Shown here piece by piece: positions 11,426 to 22,097 of a stretch of 64,000 bases of DNA. Position 1 is the stretch's first letter. Each line of letters begins with the position of its first letter. The notes under the pieces were generated by a model that ran no database searches, was not told the DNA's origin, and worked only from the letters and a program-made list of their open reading frames with translations. Made by a program: the position numbers and the translations under genes. Source of the stretch: Lepus europaeus (Eukaryota > Chordata > Mammalia > Lagomorpha > Leporidae); contig NC_084827.1 of the NCBI RefSeq assembly GCF_033115175.1, forward strand, positions 179,025,601-179,089,600, in the 5' to 3' direction.

Positions 11426-11515
11426 TCTTACGTTTCCAAACTCCTCACACTGAGCGCTTAGGACCTGAGCACTGCATTCTATGCAAACTCTTCTAGAAGA
11501 TAGAAAGCTGTGTTT

Positions 11516-11943
11516 TAGCCAATGCAAAAGTCAAAACAAAGAAAATGATTTATCACAAAATTAGGGCAGGGTGTGTTGGAGCGAGGACGGGAGCCGTGAC
11601 GTGGAGAGGACTTGTGTGGGGTTGGTGTGGAACATTCTCACTGTCCACCTCGGACAGGGTCATTGGCTTCATGACTACATTCACTGTGTGCTATTTTCTG
11701 TGCACATTTTTCACAATTCAAAAATAGTTTCTAAAAATATGACAACTTTTCCAGTTCTTAGAAGTCCTCCATCTATTTCCACAGCTCGGATTCCAGCGAC
11801 ACCACTCTGCAGCCCTCATCTGCCCCCTTCCCTCCCCCGCGGCCCTGTGCGCTTCCTAGAAATGAAGCCCATCTTTCATCTTTTGGAAATTTATCTTCTG
11901 ATGGCCTCAGGGTTTTAGATGTTCATGAAATAGTTTACAGTGT
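11516..11943. other. Unassigned non-coding sequence
   Basis: Mixed AT/GC sequence with a 115-codon + frame (11571-11918) of no recognisable family. Parts near 11630-11725 faintly recall an L1 3' terminus, but not enough to call. Confidence 0.45.
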
Positions 11944-11999
11944 CTTCCTTCCTTCCTTCCTTCCTTCCTTCCTTCCTTCCTTCCTTCCTTCCTTCCTTC
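11944..11999. repeat. (TTCC)n microsatellite
   Basis: About 14 near-perfect TTCC tetranucleotides, directly abutting the T-rich tail of an inverted CSINE. It probably arose by expansion of that tail. Confidence 0.95.
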
Positions 12000-12297
12000 T
12001 TTTTTTACAGACTGGGTGGGGAGAGAGATAGAGATAGAGATAGAAGTGGAGATGGAGAGGGAGAGAGAGAGAATGTTCCATCAGCTGGTTCACAAGCCAG
12101 GAGCCTGAAACTCCAGCTGAGTTTCCCACGTGGGTGCAGGGGCCCAAGCACTTGGGCCATCCTCTGCTGCTTTCCCAGGAATATTAGCAGGGAGCTGGAT
12201 GGGAAGTGGAGCAGCCGGGACTCCAACCAGCATCCATGTGAGATGCCGGCATCACAGGAGGTGGCTTTACCTGCCATGCCAAGATGCTGGCCCCTGT
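12000..12297 (-). mobile_element. CSINE (C repeat)
   Basis: Inverted copy with a GATA/GA tract at 12023-12070, core 'gagtttcccacgtgggtgca' and head complement ending 'gccaagatgctggcccc'. The tail side is replaced by the (TTCC)n run. Confidence 0.88.
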
Positions 12298-12356
12298 AGT
12301 GTCTCCTCAAATGCACACCTGCTTGTTTGCTTGTTTTACAGAGGAGAACGGGTAGG

Positions 12357-12358
<2 letters not shown>

Positions 12359-12409
<51 letters not shown>
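12359..12409. repeat. (GA)n microsatellite
   Basis: An almost uninterrupted run of about 25 GA dinucleotides preceded by 'gtttgcttgttttacag'. It may be the GA tract and tail of a truncated inverted CSINE. Confidence 0.95.
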
Positions 12410-12412
<3 letters not shown>

Positions 12413-12798
12413 GTTTGGCCTAGCAGTTAAGATCCCCACATCCCATGTCTGGGTGCCTGCGTTTGGTTCCCAGCTCCGGCTCCTGACTCCAGCTTCCTGC
12501 TAATGTGGACCCAGAGGGGCAGCAGTGACGGCTCCAGTGCTTGGGTCCCTGTCACCTGTGTGAGACACCTGGACTGGGTTCCCCACTCCCGGTTTCTGCC
12601 CAGCCCACTCCTGGCAACTGCAAGCATTTGGGGAGGGAACCAGTGAACGGAGTGCTCTCTCCCTCCCTCCCTCCCTCCCTCCCTCCCTCCCTCCCTCTCC
12701 TTCCCTCCCTCCCTCCCTCCCTCTCTCTCCCTCTCTCTCTCTCTTTCTCTCTACTTCTACCTCTACCTCTATCTCCATCTCTGCCTTTCAAACAAGCA
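12410..12798 (+). mobile_element. CSINE, diverged copy with expanded pyrimidine tract
   Basis: Diverged core ('cagcttcctgctaatgtgga', 'gcagtgacggctccagtgc', 'caagcatttggggaggga') leading into a long (CCCT)n/(CT)n tract at about 12654-12765 and the tail 'ctgcctttcaaacaagcaag'. Confidence 0.8.
12654..12765. repeat. (CCCT)n/(CT)n tract
   Basis: About 110 bases of CCCT tetranucleotides grading into CT repeats, located at the normal CT-tract position of the surrounding SINE. Confidence 0.95.
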
Positions 12799-14482
12799 AG
12801 TACATAATTTTTTGCAAAGAGAGCGATGTCTTACACTGCACTCCGGATTCCAGGGAACTGTGGAGCCTCATTCTCTTCCCGTCTGTGCATCTGCGGTGGA
12901 GCCCCACCCCCAGCCATTCGGATTTGTCCTGAGATCCCAGAGTCTGCGGTGCCTTTGGCAGTGAGAGTAGAAGGGCTGCGTGTTCTCACGGTGCACCACA
13001 CACCTCTGGGGGCTTTAGAGTTTGGGGAAGCAGGCGCACACTTCAGCCCCGGGCAGAGCCTCCCCAGTTGAGTGGGGGAAGGGATATCCATCTGCAGGCC
13101 TATTTTAGACGACAGATTCCTGGAAACCCCAGAGGGACCCGTATTTTAAAACTCGATTCTAAACATGATCGCGCGTCACAGAGCCTGCTCCTGGAAGAGC
13201 CTGCCTCCAACAGACGTGGTTTCATGCCCGGCCTATTTTAGGAAACAGAATCAGAGGAATCAAGCATTTTGCAATTTCCTCCTGATTTGCCTTCCATTTC
13301 TCTGGCAGAGGCGCTCATCTGCCTGGCTTCTGTCAGTGGGGGATTGAAGAGGAGCAGCCTGGGCGCTTGCAGGAGGCTGCCCGGGTCTCCCCCTGAGGAT
13401 TTGGGAGGTCAGCTGACACAAGGCCACGCCCAGTGTCATCCTGTGCCCTGCAGAACTCAAGGGGCCCTGTGAGGCCCCGCCCAGCACACCTGGCTTTCCC
13501 ATCAGCGTGCAGGGCTGGCAGGGCCTGCGCACGGCCAGCCTGGGTGTGCCACTGAGGCAGGAGCCTGCATTTCAGCCGAGCACTCTTCCATGAATGCCAC
13601 GGCCGCCCCACTCCGAGGCAAAGCAGCAGAGCTGAGCGTGGCTCTGTCTTCAGAGGGAAGCGCACCAAGAAGCAGCTGTAGAACCCAGCGAGGGGCCAGC
13701 CTGGCGGGGCTCACCCTCCCGACCCTCCAGGCGTCCACGCACTCTGGACCCAGGGCCAGCGCTGAGTCCCATCTACCCACGGGTGGCGGTGGTGGCGCCC
13801 GTGGGCTGGACGCTCCCAGCAAGGCTGGCCCTACGCCACCACGCTGCACACATTTGCTACGACATTCATGGCAGTAGATTTGTCCTCTCTCAAATTTCCT
13901 CGGCTCCGAACCTCAGAAGCCTAGCCGCATTTGGCCACGAGGCTTTCAAAGAGGGAAATCCAGGTCATGGAGTCGGACAGGCGGCCCCTGACTCGAAACG
14001 GACAGGGCTCTTAAAAAAAAAAGAGGCCAGGAGGACACAGGCAGAGCTGCAGGGTCACGCGGCGTCCCCAGAGGAGACACCGACTACAGTCCCAGGAGGG
14101 CACCTGCACCCAGATGCTGACAAAGCGAGGTTCTGTTGCTGAGCCCGCCCAGTCTGGCGTTTGTCACGGGAGCCTGACAGACTGGTGCAACACTCAGTTG
14201 TAGGATTGCGATCGGGTCCTGGGCTCAGGGGCAGTGGCCGGCCGGCCCATCAGGGAGACTGGGGCTGTGGTCCCAGCTCCGTGCTCCCCAGCCCTGCCTC
14301 TGCAGTCCCCTGGTGGTACCGTGTGCCGTCCACTGCTCCTCTGTAAAGGGTTTTCCTGCCTGAAGAAGCCAGCATGTGTTTCTGTTACCGGAAGCCAAGA
14401 GCCATGTAAGAGGTCCACTCTGTGTCCACGCTGGTGTGGGCCCAACGAAAATGGCAACAGCCCTTATCATTAGGACACTGGA
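12799..14482. other. Unassigned non-coding sequence, about 1.7 kb, GC-rich
   Basis: No CSINE, L1 or MIR signature. Open frames of up to 119 codons overlap on both strands and lack recognisable motifs, which is expected at this GC content. Confidence 0.5.
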
Positions 14483-14739
14483 GGGGCCTGTGCTGTAGCT
14501 TAGAGGGTAAAGCCACTGCCTGCAGTGCCTGCATTCCACGTGATCGCTGGTTCTAGTCCCGGCTGTTCCACTTCCAATCCAGCTCTCTGCTATGGCCTGG
14601 GAAAACAGCAGAAGATGGCCCAAGTCCTTGGGCCCCTGCACCCACGTGGGAGACCTGGAGGAAGCTCCTGGCTCCTGGCTTTGGATCAGTGCAGCTCCTG
14701 CTGTTCCGGCCAATTGGGGAGTGAGCCAGCAGATAGAAG

Positions 14740-14777
<38 letters not shown>

Positions 14778-14835
14778 CTGCCTCTCTGTAGCTCTGTCTT
14801 TCAAATAAATAAATAAATCTTCTAAAAAAGACACA
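14483..14835 (+). mobile_element. CSINE, AATAAA-tail subtype
   Basis: Complete copy: head 'ggggcctgtgctgtagctta', B-box region 'ctggttctagtcccggctg', core, (CT)n at about 14743-14773 and tail 'ctttcaaataaataaataaa' followed by TCTTCT. Confidence 0.93.
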
Positions 14836-15166
14836 GAAAAAAGCAAACACGTGTGCTGAAAGTTGAATAATTAAAAGTCAGAATCAATGTCACAGGTAGC
14901 AGCTGCGTGGACCCCGTTCGGCAGGTCTTGAAGCAATGGCTTCGTGAATTTTAAAGATGGAGTTGCTGTTTGGAGAACACTGGATTTTCCACACAGTCCC
15001 AGGGGATGAGGGATTGGGACTAGCACCCCCGGTGTGCATCACAGGAAATGGCTGCTGGTGAGAAGGTTATAGATGGTTATGTTCCTGTCTGCTTGGAGAG
15101 TGTCGACTTGTTTTTAGCTGACACTCCACAAAGGCGCATAGGTTCTCCACTTGTGGGTTTCTTTTT

Positions 15167-15499
15167 TTTAAGATGTATTTGTTTGAAAGAGTTACACAGA
15201 GAGAGGAGAGGCAGAGAGATAGAGAGAGGTCTTCCATCTACTGCTTCACTCCCCAGTTGGCCACAATGGTTGGAGCTGTGCCGATCCAGAGCCAGGAGCC
15301 AGGAGCCAGGAGCCAGGAGCTTCTTCCAGGTCTCCTACGTGGGTGCAGGGGCCCAAGGATGTGGGCCATCTTCCACTGCTTTCCCAGGCCACAGCAGAGA
15401 GCTGGATTGGAAATGGAGCAGCCGGGACTTGAACCAGCACCTATAGGATGCCAGCACTGCAGGCAGCAGCTTTACCCACTGTGCCACAGCGCCAGCCCC
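15167..15499 (-). mobile_element. CSINE (C repeat)
   Basis: Inverted copy with a short internal duplication: 'aggagcc' is repeated about four times near 15290-15318, extending the core. It ends with the head complement 'ccacagcgccagcccc'. Confidence 0.92.
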
Positions 15500-16455
15500 A
15501 AGTGCAAATTTGTAAGAGCATCACGTGTAAAGTTCCTTGGGAAAGCCCATCTCTGACCCAGTATTGAGAACTCGCAGTTGGATTGGATGAAATTTCCTCA
15601 GCCAAAAACCGGGGCAGATCTGCCGCCCACAGCCAGAGGACTGCCTGGATGCTGGAGGCCAGGATGACCTGGAGGCTCAGCACGCGCGGTGGAAGTACCT
15701 ATGCCACGGAGACCACGCGCTCAGCAGAGACGGGTCTGAAGGTGGGCGACCAGCAACAGGAAAAATGACAGCGCAGGGGAGTGCGAGGTGCGCACGTGTG
15801 CTTGTGCCCGGTGCCTACTGGGGCTGGGGCTGTCTGTGCCCGTCACCCTCAGTTTGCTGTGAACCATAAGAAGGGACCCCCACTCCCAGCTCTTGGCTCC
15901 CTCTTCTGTTTAGGGCTCCCCCAGCCAGACGCCCCCTTGCAGCCCAGTCACGCGTGTCTGTTCTCGGGGTAGAGTCACACGAACTTGAGAGAAGCCGGTG
16001 ACCCGACCGCGTTTCAGCGCTGTTGGAACCACCCCAGGCCTGTGCCGGCCAAGCTGCCCTCACTTTCTCTTGGGAATCTTATACACAGAACTTGAAAGAG
16101 GATTCCCTACGAAGTAAATATTTAGAAGGCATGTCGGACGATAAAAATATTTCAGTAACAAATATTTAGGGAAGAGAAAGTGTTCCTGTAAATGGTGGCG
16201 AGATGAGCAAACGCTGGGCCAAGAGAAAACCCTCTGCGGTGGGCAGTAAATGGTGAATCGATTTTAACCTGCTGTCCCGGGAAGCCACGCCTGCCGACAA
16301 AGCTGAAGAAACTCCAGCTCTCAGGAAAGTAGAAGGCCCGGCGTGGTCAGCCCCTGCGAAGGAAAACAAGTGTGCGTGGGCAACGGAGAGTCCGCGGGCG
16401 GGGCTTGAGGCGCGGAGCCGATGCTGAGTGGGGTCTGCACAGAATATTGTCCAGT
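15500..16455. other. Unassigned non-coding sequence
   Basis: Unique sequence. An AT-rich patch near 16100-16180 contains three 'aaatattt'-type blocks. No gene or repeat family was recognised. Confidence 0.5.
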
Positions 16456-17655
16456 AGATCAGCACACGCACACACACGTGCACTCATGCACACACGCATA
16501 TACACGCGCACACGCACACGTGCACACACGCACACAGACACACGTGTGCTCATACACACACATACACACGCACACATGCACATGTACACACATGTACACA
16601 CGGACCCATACACACATGCACCCACACATGTACACAATGCACATGTGCACACACGCACACACATACACACGCACACACACATACACATGCACTCATACAC
16701 ACATACACATGCACGTGCACACACGCACACACATAGACACATGTGTACGCACATACACACATACACACGTGCACACACGCACACACATAGACACATGTGT
16801 ACTCATACACACGCACACATGCACATGTACACACACATACACATGCACACACATACACATGCACACGTGCACACACATGCACTCATACACACATACACAT
16901 GCACGTGCACACGTGCACACACACACAGACACACATGTGCTCATACACACACATACACATGTGCGCACACACATAGACACACGTGTACTCATGCACACAT
17001 ACACACGCACACATGCACATACACACATGGACACATGGACACGTACACACATTCACCCACACATCTACACAATGCACACGTGCACACATTCTGCACGTGT
17101 GTGTCTATGTGTGTGCGTGTGTGTACGTGTGCATGTGCATGTGTATGCGTGTGTGCATGTGTATGAGTGTGTGCGTGTGTATGTGTGCTCATTCACACAT
17201 ACACACGCACACACGCACACATAGACACACACGCGTGCAGAATGCACATGTACACACATGTGTGCACGCATGTGCATGCACACATGCATACACATGTGCA
17301 CACCTGCACATGTACACACATACGCACGTGTACACATGTACACATGGACACGTACACACATGCACACACGTGTACTCATACACAGAGACACACGTGTGCA
17401 CACCTGCACATGTACACACATGTACACACGTACACGTACACACATGCACCTACACACGTACACAATGCATACACGTGCACACATGTACTCACGCACACAC
17501 ATGCACACACGCACGCACATAGACACATGCGCTCGCACACATGCACATGCACACACATGTACACACGGACACACATGCACCCACACACGTACACAATGCA
17601 CACACATGCACGCATGTACACACGCACACACATGCATGCATACACACACGGTTAT
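16456..17655. repeat. 1.2-kb CA-type degenerate microsatellite/minisatellite
   Basis: Alternating purine-pyrimidine sequence made of CACA, CATA, CACG and TGCA blocks in higher-order units of roughly 20-60 bases, for example 'acacatgcactcatacacac'. All long frames across it (up to 267 codons, His/Thr or Cys/Val) are artefacts of the repeat. Alternating RY sequence of this length can adopt Z-DNA. The + strand is CA-rich except in the TG-type block centred near 17165. Confidence 0.95.
17088..17243. repeat. Strand-switch palindrome inside the CA array
   Basis: The left arm begins 'attctgcacgtgtgtgtcta' at 17088 and the right arm ends with its near reverse complement 'agacacacacgcgtgcagaat' (to 17243). 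Between them the + strand is TG-type (17096-17188), whereas the array on both sides is CA-type. The matching non-repetitive ATTCTGCACG / CGTGCAGAAT ends show this is a true inverted repeat and not chance pairing of CA with TG. Confidence 0.85.
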
Positions 17656-18651
17656 GTTTTCTCAAAACGTGTCTACACAGCAAGCCCCCGGGAGTAGCCT
17701 CGCATGCTCTGGCTCTGCTCTTGGCCCTGCAGTGACTTCTTACGCAGTCCTGCACTTCTTCCCTGGACCCCACTGAAGCGTCCCCCGCCGTGGCAGAGGC
17801 TGCCCAGACAGGACCAAGTGCAGCCCCTGCCTCCCTGTGCCGGGAGACAGAGGGAAGGGCCAGGGCGCCAAGGGGAGGGGCTGGCCGGCCAGCCTGGTCC
17901 TGCTGCAACCCCAAGTCCCCTCCCACTGCACCGCTGAGTCACCCCTGGGGGAGTCAGATCTGGTGAAAGTGGGCTATGGAGGTGATAGATTGGATGGGGC
18001 CTGAGATGCAAATTGGGTCATTAGCATATCGATGGTAATGAGCTGGGGTGGATGAGAACCCCTGGCGAGGGAGTGATTGCCTCTCTCACCAGCCAAGGGG
18101 AACCGGCCCGCCCCCAGACGCTCTCCCTGCACCGGACACACCCTCACTTCCTCTCTGGATCCTGTTTGGATGATGAGGTTTCCTTTAATTCTCTCCCTTC
18201 CCGGCAGGCTGTAGGTCCACTTGAAAGCCGCCTGCTGCTGGGTTTTGCTTTCTGCACCGTCTCCCCTGTCGCCTTGGGGGAGTCCGCCCAGCTCCCCGGT
18301 TGCTCCAGCCTCTGCTTCACGCTCTCCCGCTTGTTTCCCGGTTGTTTCTCCTCCGTCTGGCTTGGGTTGAGTGGAGTTTTCTCCGTGTCAACTTCAGCTG
18401 TGATGTTCAGACGAATATTCTTTTGCTTCTAACTGTTCCGTGAAAGATTTAAAACAGCATTCTTAAGAACAACTGCCGTCCGTGTCAGCAAGAACAGCGG
18501 GGAGCAATGGCGTTGGGGACTCCGTGCCAGCCTCCCAGCCTCACCCAGCCCTGCTATGGCAGGTGCAGCAGGCCTGGGAAGGCCTCAGTGTCCGCAAGTC
18601 TTCTCTTTCAACAACAAATACATTTGAAAAGTGTTTTTAAGTGCTAGGACC
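17656..18651. other. Unassigned non-coding sequence
   Basis: GC-rich unique sequence. An octamer ATGCAAAT followed by AT-rich 'tcattagcatatcgatgg' lies near 18006-18035. A 126-codon + frame (18052-18432) has no recognisable family. Confidence 0.45.
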
Positions 18652-18955
18652 TTGGGTGGGCGTTAGACGTGACAGTTAAGATGCCTTAGAGAGGGAGGAG
18701 GGGCAGGGCATTTGAGCGACCCCTGCTCTGCCTCTGAGCCAGCGTCCTGCTCAAGCACTCCCTAGGAGGCCGCAGATGGTGGCTCAAGTCCTTAGGCCCC
18801 TGCCTTGCACGTGGGAGACCTGGGTGGAGTTCCGGGCCCCCGACTTCAGCAGGTGTCAGCCCTAGTGTTGCAAACATTTGGGAAGTGAACCAGCAAGTGG
18901 GAGCGCGCCCTCTCTCTCTCCCCGCCTTTCAAATAATAAACAAAAGATTAAAAGC
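18652..18955 (+). mobile_element. CSINE, old diverged copy
   Basis: Recognisable from 'cagatggtggctcaagtcct', 'gcacgtgggagacctgggtg', 'caaacatttgggaagtgaac' and the tail 'cctttcaaataataaa'. The head is poorly preserved. Confidence 0.78.
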
Positions 18956-19696
18956 TGAAATTCTGTGACTTCCTCTTCGTACGTGAGTCTGCTCCCTGCC
19001 CGGCTCCTGTGTTTGAGAGCTGGTCCGTCTTCTCCCCTGAAGTTCTGATTTCGATGAATGGTTTTGCTCCACCTCCGTGCTGGGTGCTGCTTGGGTCACC
19101 GTCATCTTTCGTCTTGAGCCGTGCGCTCTCTGTTGTCTTGTCTCTCGTCTACACTGGCTTCTCCCCGTCTACACTGGCTTCTCCTTCTCGTGGCACCTAC
19201 CCTGCCTTTCCATTTGCTCCGCTCAGCCCGGTGCTGGGGTTTCCCAGCGATGGTGACCGCACTGCTCCTCCCTCCCTGCAATGACTCAGGTCTCCTGTGC
19301 ATGGCTGCAGGGACTCTGAGCGCAGGGAGGCAGGGGGGGAAGGCGGCTCCCGTGCCCGTTCCGCCATCTTGTCTGGAAGTCTCCTTCACGAATGGGAGGG
19401 GATTGGGCTCCTGTCTTCTCTCCTCCACACCCAACTTGATTGACTGGCGTGAAGAATGGGTGTTGGGGCAGGGAAAGCCAGGAGCAGCCCTGTCCCGGCC
19501 CTGGGACAGGTGAGCAGGGACACACAACCCTGGCCACCTGGCCAGCGAGGCACCTTCAGATCAGACAGAATCACGAGAGTCCTCTGTGCTTCCAGCTCCA
19601 CCCTAGAGAGACCAGCAAGTGCAACATTGCACACAGCAAAACAGACACTCGCACTGTCAGAATGCCGCTCGCAGGGAACCAGGAGCTGCAAAAACA
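18956..19696. other. Unassigned non-coding sequence
   Basis: Unique sequence with a short direct duplication 'gtctacactggcttctcc' at about 19148 and 19168. No gene or repeat family was recognised. Confidence 0.5.
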
Positions 19697-20076
19697 GGGT
19701 GTGTGTCTGGGTGTGTGTCTGTGTCTGTGTGTATGTGTGTGTGTGTGTCTGCGTCTGGGTGTGTGTCTGGGTGTATATGTGTATGTGTGTCTGTGTCTGC
19801 ATGTGTGTCTGTGTCAGTGTGTGTGTGTCTGTGTCTGTGTCTGGGTGTGTGTCTGGGTGTGTGTCTGAATGTATGTGTATCTCTGTGTGTGCCTGTGTCT
19901 GCATGTGTATCTGTGTCAGTGTGTTTGTGTCTGGGTGTGTGTCTGGATGTATGTGTCTCTGTGCCTGTGTCTGTATGTGTGTCTGTATGTGTGTCTGTGT
20001 GTTTGTGTGTGTGTCTATGTGTCTGCGTGTGTGTGTCTATGTGTCTGTGTGTGTCTGTTTGCGTGTGTGTGTGTGA
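19697..20076. repeat. TG-type degenerate microsatellite
   Basis: About 380 bases of TGTG interspersed with TCTG and GGGTG, with higher-order units such as 'ctgggtgtgtgtctgggtg'. Open frames through it (Cys/Val on +, His/Thr on -) are artefacts. Confidence 0.95.
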
Positions 20077-20144
20077 CTCTATTCTAGACTGGACCTCAGA
20101 CCCCTCCAGCACTCAGCTCTCAGGTGGGTGATGGCTCTGAACAC

Positions 20145-20365
20145 AGTAATCCCCCTTTCAACCGTCTCCATGGTTTTGGTTATGCACAGTCAACCACTAT
20201 CCAAAAACATCAAATGAAAAATTCCCGAAATGCATAATTCATAAATTTTAAAGAAGCACCTTACGGTATTGTCATAATTGCTCTATTTCCCTACCAGCTT
20301 TTCTTGTCTGTCTCCTCTAGTGCCTAACTCACAAGGAAATTGGATACCAGACACATGCGTGCAGG
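20145..20365 (+). mobile_element. Tigger-family (TcMar) DNA transposon fragment
   Basis: Blocks such as 'tggttttggttatgcacagt', 'caaccactatccaaaaacat' and 'cataattcataaattttaaa' match the terminal part of mammalian Tigger elements as I remember them. The later 'ctagtgcctaactcacaagg' fits the same family. Non-autonomous and decayed. Confidence 0.65.
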
Positions 20366-20451
20366 AGAAGCAGTCTCTCCGGGGTCGGGTGCGATGCAGG
20401 GTCCCCAGCGCCGCTGGGGAGAGACGCTGTGTTGAAGAAAGAGGGCACCTG

Positions 20452-20783
20452 GGGCCGGTGCTGTGGTGCAGCAGGTTAATGCCCTAGCCTGAAGTGCTGG
20501 CATCCCATATGGGCGCCAGTTCGAGACTGGGCTGCTCCTCTTTCAATCCAGCTCCCTGCTATGGCCTAGGAAAGCAGTAGAGGATGGCCCAAGTCCTTGG
20601 GTCCCTGCACCCTTGTGGGAGATCCAGAAGAAGCTCCTGGCTCCTGGCTTCAGATTGGCACAACTCCGGCCGTTGGGGCCATCTGGGGAGTGAACCATAG
20701 GAGGGAAGACCTCTCCCTCTGCCTCTCCCTCTCCTCTTTCTGCGTAACTATGACTTTCAAATAAATAGGTAAATCTTAAAAAA
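20452..20783 (+). mobile_element. CSINE, 17-bp target duplication
   Basis: Complete copy with head 'gggccggtgctgtggtgcag', AATAAA-type tail and the perfect 17-bp duplication AAGAAAGAGGGCACCTG at 20435-20451 and 20784-20800. Confidence 0.95.
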
Positions 20784-20800
20784 AAGAAAGAGGGCACCTG

Positions 20801-21717
20801 CTGCCCTCCCCCCCTCACGGCTCCCCTTGGCCCCGGCTAACGCCCCAGAGGCTGGCACCCCGATGAGCCCTCAGGCTTCCACTCATCCAAGCTGCACCCT
20901 CTCACTTCTCTGGCTGCTTCACTCCAAGCCGGCAACGACTGGGGGAAACATCTTGTCACCTCACCGCAGCTACTGTCCGCCTTCATCCACCCAGAGCCAA
21001 TCCCTCACAGAAGAACAGAGCATTGGTGGTCTGCACTCACCCACCCCGCACAGCCTTCCCCATCCCACTGCCCGCCACACTCTGCCACAGCCACTGCTCG
21101 TGTCCCCAGACAGCTTCCTGCCGCAGTGCGCACCGAGTGCCCTGCCTTTGCTCTCTGTCATCTCCCTGACACCTGGCCTCGTCAACCCTCTCTCCTGCCT
21201 GCCATACTTCCTCCACCTGCGCCCAGAGGCCCCGCCCACCCTCACTGTCCAGCTCCTTGCCCTGCCCGGGGCCGGGGCCTCTTCTGCCAGTCTCTGTTGC
21301 CCTCCCTCAGCTACAGCCCTGGCTTGTGCGACGCATTCTGGCACATCCCTGTACCCCCGTGAAGGAGAAGAGAAGCAGACCATGCCCTGTGACCCATTTC
21401 TGAAATTAAGGTGCAGAAGAGTGTGTAGCACACGCTAGCCCCGTATGAAACAAACAGTCTTACAAACAGATACAGAAGATCAGCAGACAACTTTGAGATA
21501 GAATGTAAGCAGTGTTTCACACAGGTACAACCAAAGACAGCAAGCCAGCAAGAGGCACACACCCAACACTAGGAATGTTCCAGAAAGAGCACACAGAAGG
21601 GCTCTATTCACCGAGGAACAAAAGACAAGGAAATGTCCCACAGTCTCAAGGTGTGTGTGTCCCGAACCACATGGGCCTAAAGAGCCATCTCGAGGGACCG
21701 CACAACTAGGGAACAAC
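20801..21717. other. Unassigned non-coding sequence
   Basis: The first 600 bases are pyrimidine-rich on the + strand and give a 203-codon Ser/Pro/Leu frame (20827-21438). It has no recognisable domain and an overlapping 153-codon minus frame, so composition rather than coding is the likely cause. The rest is AT-moderate unique sequence. Confidence 0.45.
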
Positions 21718-21732
21718 AAGAAATGTCTTAGA

Positions 21733-22082
21733 GGCCGGCGCCGTGGCTCAACAGGCTAATCCTCCGCCTTGCGGCGCCGGCACACCGGGTTCTAGTCCCG
21801 GTCAGGGCGCCGGATTCTGTCCCGGTTGCCCCTCTTCCAGGCCAGCTCTCTGCTGTGGCCAGGGAGTGCAGTGGAGGATGGCCCAAGTGCTTGGGCCCTG
21901 CACCCCATGGGAGACCAGGAGAAGCACCTGGCTCCTGCCATCGGAACAGCGCAGTGCGCCGGCCACAGCGCGCTACCGCGGCGGCCATTGGAGGGTGAAC
22001 CAACGGCAAAAGGAAGACCTTTCTCTCTATCTCTCACTGTCCACTCTGCCTGTCAAAAAAAAAAAAGAAAGAAAGAAAAAAA
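21733..22082 (+). mobile_element. Young CSINE, A-tail subtype, perfect 15-bp target duplication
   Basis: Least decayed copy of the A-tail subtype: 'ggccggcgccgtggctcaac' head, 'ggttctagtcccggtcaggg', CT tract and an A-rich tail. It is flanked by AAGAAATGTCTTAGA at 21718-21732 and 22083-22097. Confidence 0.96.
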
Positions 22083-22097
22083 AAGAAATGTCTTAGA

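Larger units (their letters stand above)
8091..11515 (+). mobile_element. L1 remnant (ORF2 3' part to 3' UTR) interrupted by five SINEs
   Basis: Removing the SINEs leaves a collinear, decayed L1 in sense orientation. Landmarks are 'gtcagatttccccaaatgga' (8370), 'gcaagctgattctgtaattt' (8446), 'ctagaatagccacgacaaca' (8485), 'ataactggatattccgag' (8683), 'aaacatctgaatagactc' (8986), 'cattaaaaaccaccat' (9396) continuing as 'cagacaccacttcatgc' (9784), and the terminal 'ctgagcactgcattctatgc' (11466). Stops and frameshifts are frequent and no protein is encoded. The interrupting SINEs start at 9003, 9412, 9914, 10230 and 11092. Landmarks are matched to mammalian L1 consensus from memory. Confidence 0.82.

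Noticed and set aside
16372-17776. Overlapping long frames (up to 267 codons) rich in His/Thr or Cys/Val
   Set aside because: They are translations of the CA/TG array in several frames on both strands, with no unique sequence, start context or splice structure.
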